Assembly (NCBI GenBank): GCA_016801845.1
Contig: CM028906.1
Span: 12,342,501-12,406,500 of the forward strand
Source: Polydactylus sextarius
Lineage: Eukaryota > Chordata > Actinopteri > Polynemidae
Direction of reading: 5' to 3'
Length of the DNA stretch: 64,000 nucleotides
Under the pieces are notes generated by a model. It searched no databases. It was not told the origin of the DNA and saw only the letters and a program-made list of their open reading frames with translations. The translations under genes and the position numbers were made by a program. Shown in pieces: positions 47,055 through 61,514 of this stretch (positions are counted from its first letter, which is position 1; every line of letters starts with the position of its first letter).

Positions 47055-50000
47055 GTGAGTGCTGTGATTGTCAGCATTATATTAAGCTTGCTTATCGTGT
47101 GGAAACATTAATTCGGCCATTTGAATGCTCCCTCCTTTTTTTTCTTCCCATGGGCAGTGGGAGGGTTTTTGGTTGTCATGGGGAAGCAGAGATATGGGGA
47201 CAAGAGAGAATGGGTTGATGGCGAAAGGCAGGGGTGTCACTAAATGATTTTGGAAATAATGAAAGTCCTATCAAATAATGGTGGCCACATTTATTGCTGT
47301 TCTGGATGTCCTTGAAATTAAAAATACTGTTAGCAGTCACATAGATTTGTATGTTATTCCCCAAATTTTAGATGCACCTGAGCAAATGTCTTTCTTTATC
47401 TTTTTAATCTCTTTTTTCCCATGCATCCATTTTTTTTTTCATACAATGGCACATTTTTTGAAATTGTGCATTGCATGGATAACACAGGGCTGTTTTAGTT
47501 ATAGTTACTTTTTTTTATTGCTACTCTGTAATGAACAGAACCGTGGGCTAATCCTGCAGCTAAGGGCCACCTGCTCCCTGGCCCTGTGTGGAAGTATCAG
47601 GCAGGTTTCAGGGGAGGAGGGGGGAAAGAAGGCTGGCGGCCAGCCCCAGCCAAAGCAGCTTGTCCACAGCTCATGGCTGGGACTCACCTGGGGAGAGTCA
47701 GCCTGGCAGCCCCGTTCAACCTCCGTCCCTCAGAATATAACCCAACCATTCTGGCATGGGCAGGAATACAAGCCATCAAGCATAATATTTGAACCTGTTT
47801 GGTGATAGTTTTTGCAAACAGTGTTTTGGTGCCAAATATTTGATAATTGGTGGATATGCCTTTCTTGTTTACAACATATTGCCATTGTGATAGACTGAAC
47901 ATTTTTCTCACAAACCCTCAGGCATGGCACCTAGAGCATTTTTGTTGCATATATTTAATTCCTTTTTCTCCTCTTCCTTTTGTTTTTTTCCTCCTCTATC
48001 TTGAGTATTTGTCATATGGCTGCATCAATTAAACATTTCTCACCATGCGGGATTTGCACCTGTGTTTTCTAAATACCATACGAACACAAAAATGCTGTTA
48101 AGTGATGCATTAATTTTTCAAGTGAGTCAATTAGGCAGCCTCTGCTGGATTCGACAATGGCTGCTCATCAAAATGCTGAAACACACAAACACTCACCAGG
48201 AGCACAGTGACCGTACGTGAGCTTGGAATTTAAAGGTTAGCTTGCAGCTGTGAGATACTGAGCATCAAAGATTTGACAGATCACCTGGCAAACTGTTTTA
48301 TATTTATAGATATTCAACCTGAAAACAGTAACAATGGAAGCCATACAAGCGTATAAGGTGACAGTCAAAGACTAAGAATGTGTTGCTAAAATAGTTTAAC
48401 GTGCACTCTGGCTTTGAATACTGTGCTGCTGAGTGCCTCTGGCCCTAGTGTGAAATGTTCTGCAGATTGTCAACAGAGGATTGGTGGCACAAAATCATGC
48501 TGTTCCCTGTCGTGAAGAATGCATTTTCTCAAGGTCTCGGTTAATGTTTTGCAACAAACTTGAAGGTTAGTCATATGTATGATTATCTTCCTGTTGAAGG
48601 ACAGTGCAACGATTGGGTGCCAGGGTAGGTGGATGTGGTGGGGTGATGGTGGGGGAGCTGTGGGCGAAGAAGAACATGACTTGCCTTTTGCGAGGTGATG
48701 ATGATGGGTTGCATTCACCACAAGGTTAAGTGCTCATGAGTATGCCTGGCAGAGCTGAGATAAGTCCTATGTTGAACCAAGATGGCACTGTATTGGTTTA
48801 AAAGCATAAATCTCTTTCCCTTTCAATCCCAGTGTCTCCTTTTCTTCTCCGTTCTCTGTATTTCTCACGCTTAATTAAAAAATGAATCAAATGGGTGGGA
48901 GGTGTGATTCAAATGGGTCATACAGCTCTATGTGTATTTTGTGCAATTTTCTCTGCTATGTGTGAGGTTGCTTGTATCTGTGGTTGTGGGCCGATTGTCA
49001 AGGAAGTCCAGGCCAAGATTTGACTATTTACATCCTCTAGTCTTCTTTCTTTTTTTCTTTCCTCATTGCTGATGTACTCTGAGGTTTAATTATACTTGAA
49101 TCCTCCGATCTTTTCTCAGTGACCGTGCTTCTTTCAACTACACCACCGTTTGAAGCGAGAGTGAGAGCGAGTGTTCGTGTGAGGGACGGAGAGAGATTGT
49201 GCCATCGATTTTTAACGGTGTGTCATTCTCTGTGTTCTCTTTCTGAGCAGAGGCTATTAGCATAAATGCAGGAGAAAACGAGGGGAGGAGGGTGAGACGG
49301 AGGTGTGGAAGAGTGAGAAGGACGGCCACAAGGCGTGACAGCACCCCTTCCCTTTTGCTGTTCTTCTTCAGCGCATCTTTTCTTGACATTGTGATTCACT
49401 GAGCAGTGCGTTCGTCAGCCCCCGTCAGTCCCGTTGGTGTAGGGGAGGCAGACATGCAGTACCTGTTAAAGTGAAGCAGGGGAGACAGCTGTGAAAGCTT
49501 GTTGCTCGGCTGTAGCTTAAAGTGAACATGGGGTTGGAGGGGATTTTAGGATTACTCACCACAAGCCAAGGACGTTTCAGAAATAACCCGTCATTAAGAC
49601 TAGAAATAGGCAAATGGAGTGTGAAGGTAGATTGGCTTGAACGTGTTGCTCACATGGAACGATCAGGGGGACACACATGTCAGCTCATTGTTGACGCTGA
49701 GAGGGAGATGCCACTTGAGCGAGTAAAAACTCTCATGTAGACCAGTGGAAGACAAGGAGAGGGTAATTTTAGACAAAGCAGCTCTTGATTTACCGTTGCA
49801 CAACCAAAATAAAAAAGAAAAATGAATGGCCTGGTTTTCAAAAAAAAGGGATCTCTTTAGTGTATAAGGTGGTTGCAATCTTGTTAAAGGCTTCAGTTCA
49901 GCATGAAGCCTATCCAAAAGCTTTTGCAGTGTTTTTCCAAAAGTTTGCCTCTTCAATCAAAGCATTTTTCGGTTGCAAAACCTACAAAAAAGCAGCTCAT

Positions 50001-51109
50001 TTACATCAGGCCATTAAAGGCAAAACACTGCCTTAGAACAAAAGACAAACAGTGAACAAATTGCTGTGTTTGCACCAAAGGGAAAGTAGAATGTGTTTTC
50101 TTTGTAGTGTGAGGCAGATTGATGGCAGTTAGCGCCGGGATATCTCACAGCCTCGGACGTTACTCCTCTAGACTCCCTCACTTCCTGGTGATCATTTAGC
50201 ATATGGTGTGTGAGGATTAATAGCAATAGATCCGAGTCTACCGAATTGTAGTGCAGATGTGGTAAATTGACTGATCCCTCGTCTCATTGTCCAACACTTT
50301 TATCCACCACAGCATTGTATGTGTGTTTTTCCCACAAAGAGAATTGGTAATCAATCATTAATATTCATCAATTCAGAATAAACTGCAAGATTGTGAGGAC
50401 TGACAGCGAGAAATAAAAGGCTTTGATTATTGATTCAGCAAAGACAACGGATACGTCCATAAGAAAAAAAAAAGAACAGAAATAGCGTTGCCTTCCTTCA
50501 TGCATGTTGCTTGGAAGAAGGAAACACAAGCTTTATTCTTCCAAACAAGCTGTTTGACAGGATTCCCAACAAGAAGGGGCCACAGTATTATCAGATTGGT
50601 GGTGTAATTTAAGTCTGCAGGGCGTTTGCTACAAGCAGAGGTGATTTTCTGTAATAAAAGTGATGTTTCCCCCTCTAGAACTGAAGACTTTTTTTCTTGC
50701 ACTGACGGGTCTGAAATGGTTCAATCTGTCTTTCTTGTTTTCCCCTTTAGAGACACATTCAGGTGAAACTGATAAGAAATCACACCTTCACTGATTTATT
50801 GTAGTCCTCAGGAAAAAAGTAGGTTCCCCAACTATGTATTTATCTATTTATTGACTGAATTGTTGTGGATAAAGTGAAATTATTGTCTCACTATGATTTA
50901 GAAGATTAAGTTTGGAGTTTTTCAGGACCTAGGCCTCTCTCGGATCGTTTTCTGAATTCATTTCAGACTTTTTTGTTGTTTTTGTAGCTTTGTGCACTTT
51001 AGACTGCTTGTACAAGATGTGGGACATCAGTCTATAAATACTGATGCAAGCTTTCTCTGCTCGACTGGATTGCCTTTCTCTGTCTCTGTCCCTCACCTCC
51101 ACCTCCGCC

Positions 51110-51112
<3 letters not shown>

Positions 51113-51145
<33 letters not shown>

Positions 51146-51178
51146 TCCCTCTCCCTCTCCCTCTCCCTCTCCCTCTCT
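51113..51178. repeat. (CT)n / (CCCTCT)n polypyrimidine tract
   Basis: A pure CT run (to about 51141) passes into six CCCTCT units, giving 66 bases of unbroken pyrimidine. Confidence 0.95.
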
Positions 51179-54100
51179 CCTGCTCTCCCTCTGTGATGGA
51201 GTGATTACGGGAGAGAGTGACTCTTGAGCCCAAGTAAGCTTGCCTCCAGGGCCGTTGGGGTGTGGTACAATGACATTGTTAAAATTTCTCCAAGTGTTTG
51301 GCTTTGGCAACGCGAAGCAGTGAGGCAAAGCTAAGGCGAGATTGAGTCCTGAATGTAGCTGCCGGAGAAGCATGAGCTTCCGTTTGTGCTGCCACAGGTC
51401 TTACTGTTGCTGGTTTACAACAGATCAAAGGTTGATCCCCCTTCTTGACTGAATCACACCAATGAGAACCCCCCCCCCCATAATCTGCATATACTCCAGT
51501 TCCAGCAATCGAGCGGATATAAGACTCAGTGTTTGATTGATGGATGGGGAGTGGGAGTTAATGAGAATATTAGCCGAATTATTTCCAGTGATTGATAGTC
51601 ATTATGACATACAAATTATAAGCATTGGCTTGGATATAATACATTCTCAAATACAGCCTGAATTAGACACAGGTTGTGATGCCACACTGAGAGAGTTGAA
51701 TCACAAAGCTGCCATTAAATTCCAGACGAAAAAAGCCTGTCAATGTTTGCTGGAGTTAATTTCATTCCATTTGGTTTCTCACACCCACAGCAGCGCCTTG
51801 AATACGGCTCTGTAATCTCTCTTCAGGCAGCACCACAAAGATCCATACTGAGCTGCAGCTCCTCTGTCTCTCAGGCCTCAGATCTCCATTCCCTCCACTT
51901 GTGTAATTTGGAGAAAAAAACATGCTAACATCTTTCTGTCCTCCCTGCTTCTTCTTTCCTCCCTTCCCCTGCTTTGTTACCACACTCTTCTCTTTCCCCA
52001 AGGCTCACCTGTGCAGTATATCACTAATGCCGGCAGGGCCATTATATCAATGGGCCATGGTCACAGTCTCCCTCTTCCTCTCCAATCTCTCCCTCTGTCT
52101 GTCCCTCCCGGTGTGTAATAAAACACTGGGCCCAGCGGTGGCTCTGATAGAGCTGTGGGATCACATTAGTGCTGCCCTCGAAGAGCTTGACAGGTTGTCT
52201 ATGGCTTTGTGTTGTCGTCCTGGTTCCCATTAACAAGCTGTGTATGTGTATGTGTATGTGTGCGTCATACAGTGATCCATTCGGGAGTGTTATAGACTAG
52301 AAAGAGATGAACAGGCACGGGCTTTAGATGCAGCATATTTAGACACAAGGGTTGTGCGTGCAACAGTAAATACAGTGTGTCCATGAAGCTTTATAGCTGG
52401 TGTATCTGTGCAAACATTTGCAGATGTGTCAGCTTGGTCATATTTATGAAAGATCTCTCGCTAAACTGCTACTATGTGTGTTTTAAGCTGAAATTGCAGT
52501 GTGATATCTGTGGTATTTCAAATTTACAGGTGACCTCATCCTTGCTGACATTATTACTTTTCCAGCAAACATATTGGCGAATTGTATCTCAAATGTTATA
52601 GCCAAGTAATTTTGTTTTTACCAGCCTGTCAGTGATCATTTCATGGAAGTACTGTAGTTGCGCTCACACCACTGCCATTTTTTTGAAATATCACTCATTC
52701 TCTGTCTATCTTTATGTTTTTCTAAACACACCCACACATACAAACGTGGAGCACACAGAGCGCACAATGTCCTGTCTTCTCCCTCTCACATGTACCTAGT
52801 GAACGCTGTGCATTAAATCACGCATTTTTCCTCCCTGTGTATTTTCATAAGGGAGATGAAATCATGTTTCAGTTCAGTGTGTGGCGTATCATAAGGAGGC
52901 ACATGGCGCGTCTTGTCCACAATTCCGCGGAAGCTCTCCTGTGTACATGCATCAGCTGCAATAATAATTTAACAGGAAAGCACATCCATTCACACAGCTT
53001 CAGAGTCCCTGAGCAAAATAACAAGCTTGCTGCTATCACTCACATCTGTGGCTCAGAATCATTAAATCCATGTTGTACAGTGAGTAGCTCACACGGGGGC
53101 CACTTTCCTCAGCTTCTACATCAGTTGTTAATTCACAGCAAATGGCTCTTTTGTGGTTTCACCTTGGACTGCCGTCACCACAATTAGCTCTCTCCCATGT
53201 CAGTGTTTGTCAGTCAACAGTGTCAAAATCTTGCGGTAGAAATCTAGAAAAAAGACTCTTCTTTCATTAAGGTTAACTCTCCCCCAACCTCAGTAACCAT
53301 GAACCCCTTCCCCATCCTCCTCCTCCTTTTTAACTGCTTTCCCTCTTCTCATCATCTCTGCCTCCCTCACACATCCTTCCTCACTGGGCTTGGCCTGGGC
53401 TGGCTGTGCGGAGGTGGAGCGCTTAGCAGGCTAAATCATCTGGCACTCTGCCTTGAACTTTGCTCTAACTAATTTATAGGAATTAAAGTGGTTCACCTCA
53501 AACGCTTGGCTTGTGTGTGCTGCTTTGGCCAAATTAGGTAAGTTCATTTTCAAAACAGGGGCATTTTATTTCCATTGGATTGTATCTTTTCCAAAACATC
53601 AAGAAATGCATTTGTAGTTTAACAGGCTTAAACCTCTTGGCTTTTGTGTTTGTGCTGACATATAAATGATTGTTTATTTCTTTGACAAAACATCAGCTTT
53701 GTGTATAATCATATTTTAAAGCAATAATAACAATATAAGTCTTAATCAAAGCAACTTTAAAGTTGTACACTAGACGGTGTTTCCTAGTCAAAACACTGGC
53801 CAAGCATCAGTGGCAGTAAATTAGGTTACAATTATTCAAATCTGATTATTCAAATCAAAAGATTATGATTATCTGAAACCTGCTAATTGGCCCTTGTCTC
53901 TGACATAGTGGTTGTGGGCACGAGCCACAGCAGCAGCAGCAGCAGTCACAGCTAAAGATTCCTGCTCACTGTGCCAGTGTTGCTCTTGTGGGCTCGATGT
54001 TTGGCTCAACTCCCCAGTCAGCTCCTCTCTTATGGATAGAGCCCAGCATATGTGAAATGCTGCAGGCGGCTGCAGGCGGCTTATCCCTGCGCCTCTGCTC

Positions 54101-54543
54101 CCATACACGTCCCATCAGCCAAACTGGGACTGCCGGAGTAATCTTGTTAAGAATGGATGTTGTTATTGTATGACTGGATGTGCATTTGGCGACATGGTTA
54201 GCTGAGAGCACACGTGGGCTGGAGTGGGAAAGACAATGGGGAGGGAGTTTTGGGAACTGTGTGGGGAAGGAGGGGGGAGCTGTGAGTGCCTATTTCTGGC
54301 ACTTAAAAGATGACAGTCCTCAATGTGCTTCCTCTGCTTCCTCCTCACTCACTTCCTTGTATCCTCTCTACCTTCCTCACTCAACTCAGCATAATAACAA
54401 CAATGCAGCCTCAGTAAACAGTAGATCTGACATTTAATTGAAGATCAGTGTCTTCACCTATAACAGATATTAAAGATGATGAGTATCATTATTGCTCAAC
54501 AGAAGGCAGAGGGTTGCTCACCTCATTCACTGAGTTGACAATA

Positions 54544-54544
54544 A

Positions 54545-54593
<49 letters not shown>
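54544..54593. repeat. Poly(A) followed by (CA)n
   Basis: A18 (54544-54561) runs directly into sixteen CA units. Confidence 0.95.
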
Positions 54594-54594
<1 letters not shown>

Positions 54595-56235
54595 GAAGAA
54601 TCAGTGGGTCCCTCCATTGCTCTCCTCTCTCTCGCAATGCAACCACTCCTGACTTTGGTATCTGGGTGCCAACAGACTGTGGCTTTGACCTTTCTCACAA
54701 ATGAATTATTTCGGTTTAATGATCCCTTCTGCAGGAAGAACAAAAAGATAGCTGAAATAATAGCTGAGGGAGGAGAAGAGGCATGTAAAAGGGCAGCACC
54801 CACACACACCCCATACTTTATTCTCCAACCTCACTTACACTCCACCTGTGAAGACACCTGTATGCCTCTAATAATGCCTCTTCCTGGGGCTTGTGTCTCC
54901 GAGGCGCATGTGATACATCTAGTCGGAGTCTTATAAATGAACTGGCTTCAAGGAAAAATATCCTCGATGTAACAAGCAGGTGGCGATGATGGAAACACGT
55001 TCTTCTTTGTGTATGTGAAAGTGACACTTAAGATTTTCTCTTCTCTTCTTCAATGTTTGATTAATTCTTCTTCTTTTTTACCCCCCTTGTCGGATCAGAG
55101 GGAAAAAAAAAGGGTGGGTGAGATGCTGAGGGGAAGGAAGAAAGAAGGAGGAGAAGGGGGTGAGTTAGATGCATGAAAAATTCAAAACGTTATAATATAA
55201 AATCCAGATGAATCATGAATGCTTAATGGGTATCAGGGCCGAGTGTGCAGGATGTTGAAATTGTTCTCAAAGAATCCTGGCATATACGCGTGTTTCCTGC
55301 CAGCGCTGCGTGCACAATGAGGGACACGGCACGTTACATTGGCCTCTCTCAGCTGCTCTCTCCTCTCTCGATGGCAACAAAATGAGGTGTTCAGGGACAC
55401 CGAATGGAGGGTGCCAGAAACATGTGAAAAGCTTTTAGGGGGCTAGAGGGCGTTTGTTATCGAAGTCTGGCTAATTGCCTTTATCCTAGCTGCCACTGCT
55501 TGTTGTGCTTGTGGATTTGGCCATGCACCGACGGTCGATCTGTATGAAATATTAACAAATCTTTGCTAACACCCGGTCCTCCTCTATTGTGTTTTAATGA
55601 AATGCAGAGTTTCAAGAAAAACTTCTGCCGTTATGAATAATAGAACATCCAATTAGTGTAACATCATCACAGATGAGTTTGATTAAAAGGCTGGATGGGT
55701 GTAATGTCGGAGGAGTGTGAACATTTAGTTATCAAACTGTGGCAGTGTCGTGTAGGTTGAAGATGATGTCATGGATAATATCTGATCTTTAGCAGCATTA
55801 AAAGTCAATATATATATATACTATATTTTTTTCATGTCTTGAAATATATTATTTTTAATTTTTAATTTCAAAATAAAACTATTTTTCCCACATATTGTGG
55901 AAATAGCACCTAAGCCCCCAGCTCCTCTGAGAGCTGACTGATATTTGAGAATCAGCATAACTGTCTACTGCCTGGAGAACATAATACTCTCAATGTATGT
56001 TGATGCAAAATGTCTTTTCCCCTATTCATCAACACACGCTCATTTGTGTCCTCACTTTTTGTTATGCACCATTAGCACTTTAAGCTGTAATATGCTGAAG
56101 TTTTGTATTCAAATCACAATCTACACAAATTAAAAACATACTTTCAAGATATACTGATTCTTCGGCAGCTAGTTCACTAATTACGTACAGGAATGTGTTT
56201 GTGACTTTGTCATAAAACCAACTATCTATTTTCAA

Positions 56236-56445
56236 AGCTTGTCCATCCCAGAGTCACAGGAGGGGCCATGGAGCCATGCCAAGTGTGCATCGGGCACGAG
56301 GCAGGCTACTACCAATCTATTGCAGGGTGAACACACATTCACATTCATACCTACAGGCAATTTAATGTTTCCAATTCACCTAACCTGCATGTCTGTGGGT
56401 GGAAACTAGAGCAGACACACAGAGATCATGTAAAACTGCCAGAAA
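56236..56445 (+). repeat. Decayed copy of a common teleost interspersed repeat
   Basis: The order of CATCGGGCACGAGGCAGG, CTATTGCAGGGTGAACACAC, CACATTCATACCTACAGGCA, ATTTAATGTTTCCAATTCAC, CTAACCTGCATGTCTGTGGG and GGAAACTAGAGCAG matches a repeat I recognise from many fish genomes. I believe it is a retroposon (LINE-type) 3' region, but the exact family needs a repeat library. The copy is full of substitutions. Confidence 0.7.
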
Positions 56446-57036
56446 AAAAAAATTGAGCTGCCTTTTTTGTCAATTTAAAATGGAAAAAAAAGAAAGAAAA
56501 AGAGTATAAAAGCCACTAAATAATGCTTGATTTGTTAGTCACTTTTAAGTGAACAGGATTAGGAATGCTGTTTGAATAAAGCATTGAACTGAAACTCCAA
56601 AAAAATACAACATTGTCAACATGATTATCCTTTGAGGAAATTCTCTTTAAATACTTAGCTGTGAAAGCGAGAAGTGTGAAGATACTTTAACTTTTCAAGA
56701 AAAAAAAAAAAAAAAACGCACACAAGAAGCAGTGTCTTGGAGGGAAACCCCCTCCGAGTCTCATGAGATGACTCTCCTCGCCTCTAAGACGAGGAACACT
56801 CTGCCAAATGGCACAGTGCCCTTTTATGTTACTTTCTGTGCTTTATCTGCATCATGAAGCTGCATTGCTGCTGCTTCTGCTGCTGTTTAGCTCATGAAGA
56901 CGAAGAGCAGCTGTGGTGAGGCAGCAATATTTTAATGGCTCCACAGATCTTTGAATGGTTTGTCATCGGGGGGAAACGACCTGGGCCAACCCCAAAACCA
57001 TTGTAGCCTCCATCTGGATGGAAGCAGTCACACGCA

Positions 57037-57040
<4 letters not shown>

Positions 57041-57074
<34 letters not shown>
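57041..57074. repeat. (CA)n microsatellite
   Basis: Seventeen pure CA units. Confidence 0.95.
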
Positions 57075-57077
<3 letters not shown>

Positions 57078-59877
57078 CTTCATTTCCCTCCATCTCAATC
57101 TGTGCAGCACTCCCAGTGTTTACAGAAGCCGGCGCCCGCTCAGATCACCACTTGCCAAGATGTGGCATGTTTATCAGTGTCTCTGTGCGCACACAGTAAC
57201 AGGCATCCACATAAACACAGATGCATATTGGAAACACAAACACACATTGTGTACGTTTCTCAATGAGTGGCCAGATAAGAAAACATGACATTATCTTTTT
57301 TTTGGTTGCGCCTGTGTACCTGCACAGCACGCATACGCATGCGTTTCTGTACATGCAGTCTAAATGCTAATATAATATCTGTCTTGATGACCTTTTCTTC
57401 TTTGTTGATGCCCGGTGTTTTTGTAAATACCACGCTGATATCCTGGGATGTGTAATTACAGCAACAAAGCAACATGCTACCTCTTTATTAGTTTTCTGAC
57501 AATGGCCTTCCTCGTCACAACTAAGTGCAGGGTGTAAGTGTGTGTGTGTGAGGCTCTTCTGTTGTCCTGTTTACACAGCTGAATCCTATAGTGCACAGTC
57601 GTCCTCATGCTGCTGTTCACACATATCTGATAAAGACAATGGATTGAGTGTGTGATGTTGCTTCTATTTATGTCAGTTTAGCTCAACAATAGTTAGAATA
57701 TCCACAATATCCTATTTCTTATCCAGTCATTCATCCACAGGAGCTCCTTAGAAATGATCTCCAGGGATTCATAAATGGATCATATCCAGTCCAAGACATT
57801 GATGAAATTAGGATGCGGGGATTTAACTGAGCAGATACCTGAGTGTGGCGTATTACTCTAACAAACACCACATCAGATGAAGGCAGAATTCGGATCAGAT
57901 GCCTCGAGCTGGATTTCTACACACAATATGCTTGCTACCATTTTCAACGCAAAAAAAAAAAAAAAAAGTGTTGCATCACTGGTGCGGAGGGAGAATGCTT
58001 GTCAAAAAGGTCTCCGTGCATACGTAATTGATTTGTGCTCTGCACGGGCTTGGCATTTTTCGATAAGGATCACACTCCCAGGTTCGACTCTGGGGATTAG
58101 GGCAGAAGCTGTTTGATCTCGGTGGTTTTGCATAAAAATCACATGTCTCCCGAATCTTGTAGCAAAGGAGCTGAGTGTGCTAATTGGGAGGTGCGGCTGC
58201 ATGCTTGGACTTACACTGTAGCTTCATGTCGTGTCCTCAACATGGTTTTGACAGTGCTGCAATTACAGTAAAATCAGAGTGCTGCAGTAATGATGCTTTC
58301 AGAGTGGAGGAGAATAGAGGAGGAGTTTTGATGTCATGGAGCGTTTGTCACACACTAAATACGCCTTTCAATACAACAAACACACACACACACACTCTCT
58401 CAATGTTGTGTACATGTGAGTAAGCATAGTAACTTATCCCAATTGCAGCAGGCACTCAAACAGGAAACTAAACTTATCCATCATCAGATAGGAGCTGTGG
58501 TCAGCCTTAGTGTATCCTGAAATACTTTGGAGCTGCATTCAGGGTCCCATGTGTCCACATCAGATCCACATGTACCTAAGCAGCCAACGCAGCAAAAGCA
58601 TGGAGGGGTGTGCCAGTTACGGAGCATAATTGCTACTAATGACCATTAGGAGTTTGGTTTTCATCCTCCAGGGGATGTAGAAAAGGCCTTTCGTCTTATC
58701 AGTTGATTAGAAGCAAATAGACGGGGCTGGATCCTGCATATTAAGTAAACAGGGGGCTAAAATGGTGTTACTCCACCAGGGGAGAGCCTAATGGAGTGGC
58801 AGGGAGCTCATCCTCAGCTAATGCCTGAGCTGCAACAAATGGACAACAGCTCATAAACCTCCACTCCACATGTTAAGTATCGTTAGCAGTTTTTCTCACA
58901 CCACCTGGAAAACAAAAACGAAAAAAATAAAAAAATAATAATAATAAAAAAAACAAAACAAAAAAAAAAAAACGGTTGCATCAGTCTGTTGAGCTTGAGT
59001 TTATTTTTCCTGATCTTGTTGTAGACTTTTATGCTGCTCAGTACTAAAGACACTTGTGCTTTTCCAGCAGCTTTGCTAGTATCCAACAGTCAGCTATGGC
59101 AGCAAAGTTTTTTTTTTTTTTTTTTCCTTTCTCTCTTTTTTTTACCCCTCCATGGATTCATTAGCATTATGCAAATGAACAATTGATATGGATCTTCTCC
59201 TCTCCAATGAACATTTTGCACAGCAATTTGCCAAGCAAGTAATTACTTATTGACAGACTGATATTACACAGGAAATTGTCGCATAAAATGGCCAACACAT
59301 CTCACTGAAACAGTGAGGGGAAAAACATAATATGAACAACAATAATAAAATTAGAAATCATCAGTTAAATGGACATGAGTTATGGGAGGTTTGCACTCAT
59401 CATGGCTGCTCTCACTGTGCTCTCTTTACCACCACCTGTGGTTGCACTCTGGGCTTGTGGCTTTGCATTTTAATTAATTCCAAACATTATTAAGGATACA
59501 AATTCACTGTCTCACTCCACTGCGCTACACAGTGTAGTCGAGCTGCAGGAATATCAGCAATTATCCATATTGTGATGGAATATTTCTGCTGGCGTTCATG
59601 TAACCTGCGTGTCACACTGTGTTGTGACGAGTGATAAAGCAGATTTTTTTCAAATGTATTTTTTTTTTTTTCTTTATTACTCATAACATGTTGAAACGGA
59701 ACACTTGGAAATAAATGTGTATACTTTATAATATGTACACATTTGTTGACTTATTTATATGGAGGTCTTCTTTTAGTTACACTACCTCTGCTTAGTTTGT
59801 TGCGACACAAGATTCCCTCTGTTGAATTATAAATCAAAGGCTGGATTCAAAAACATAGAAAGACAGAAGGACAGAAA

Positions 59878-59902
59878 GCAAGAAAGAAAGAAAGAAAGAA
59901 AG
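59878..59902. repeat. (AAAG)n tetranucleotide repeat
   Basis: About six AAAG units. Confidence 0.85.
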
Positions 59903-61514
59903 ATCATTTTTGATCGGGTCGGTTTTCACCACAGTACTATTTCAAATCTAAGGCAACATCAAAGCAACCAAAAACATGTAGCACCTCAACATGTTGATCT
60001 CTAGTAACCTTGAAAAACACCCAAGTCAATAAACAATTAATATCTCTCCTGCACTGTCTCTGGTCAGTCAAAGACAGACTAGATTTCTTTTTAATTAAGT
60101 AATTCATAACAATTTATATTTACTTTCATCGGTTCCTGCCTTAATTGCAGAAAGAAATTATTTCCCAGCATGTTGATACTGCTGTGTTTGCGTCAGCACC
60201 ATTCCGGCTCTAATATCGAGCATCCCAAGAGATTGGCACCTGGAGGGAAGCTGAAAAAGGAAAAAAAAAAAAAAAAACGGGCAGTGTGCAGCTGCATTTT
60301 CTTTCTCAGTAATCGAATCCCTCAAAAGGGGTCCATTTTTCTTCATTTCCCCAGGTCCACAGGACCTTTAAACAGAGCAAGGCACCAAAAGAAGGCGCCA
60401 TAGAACACAATTATAATTCCAATATAGTCTTGTAAAGAAAATGTAAACAGATAGCCAGACTGCAAAGCTGCCCCCATTTTCCCAGAAGACTGGTAATAAA
60501 GTAGAAAAGATGTAATACTGGAAAAGGCTTTTTACCCCCTGTCCTTTTCTCACTACTGAAATTGAAAAGTGTGGCTCTCTGCAATGACACTGGTGGAACA
60601 AGGGGACGCTCTGAGATTTATGAGAGATTTAAAGGAGAGACAGAGGAGGAGGAGGGTAGATTTTACCAGAGGCATTAATGCGCTTTTGCAAATTAACTCT
60701 AATACATGGGTATTGATAAGAATAAATGGTTCTCTGCAGTGCTGGTGGAGGCGTCTCTTTCCAGTGCAGACGCTGTGTACATTCTTTTACCACAGCCTTG
60801 ATTCCAACACCTTCACGACACATGGAAAAATCTAAAAAAGAGAAAATTAGTCGCAAAATTTTGGTTTGTAAAAGTATGCTGCTCTTATATTATTATTAAT
60901 TAATTAATTTATTTTTTTGGCTGAAACATTTTCATCCCCATGCATAGATTCCTCCTCTGTTGAATATTCCATTTGTTTTGTGCTGTCGTTGAGGTTGCAT
61001 TTGTTTTATGTCCAAATTTGTTTCTTCTCCAGTTTATTCTCCAATCACAGAATTGCAGAGAAAAACAGCAATAGGCTGCTTATGATAATTTCCTGGCAGG
61101 GGTTGCAACTGCCCCAATAATTTCTGGTAGCAGTAGCTGCTCATGTACACAGCTTAAGGGTGTGAGATAGTTACAGTGCAAGGCCTGTATGTCTTTTGTG
61201 TTGCACTCTCTCATTGCTTTTTAAATCGTCTATCATTTCTATTTCATAAACTACTGGAACAGTCATGTTACTCTAGTTGACAGCTGAAGTCTTCTGTTGT
61301 GCCATATGGGCCATGTGGTAAGATCTAGTGCTATGACCTTTACCATTACAGTGTGAATTCAATCTCGTGGAGTTACTCACTTAGCCCGGGAGAAGAGGCT
61401 CCTAGTTGGATGATTGTGACTGGCTGTTCAGCTTCCTGCTGAGTGTAAATCACAGACAGAAAGAGAAAAGCGTGGATGTTTGTATGTGTGTGAGAGTGGG
61501 AATGTATGAATGAA

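Noticed and set aside
46805..47218. 137-codon frame overlapping the cdh8 exon in another frame
   Set aside because: It is a shadow of the cadherin frame and runs past the splice donor into the intron; the cadherin frame has clear homology and this one has none.
47278..47805. 175-codon plus-strand frame in intron 2
   Set aside because: No recognisable domain, Phe-rich from T-runs, and it continues across AT-rich intron sequence. It does not encode the next cadherin block.
53928..53945. (CAG)6 as a coding polyglutamine repeat
   Set aside because: Short, intronic and not in a supported frame.
54448..54936. 162-codon frame at 54.5 kb
   Set aside because: It crosses a poly(A)/(CA)n tract giving Lys and His-Thr runs; no family is recognised.
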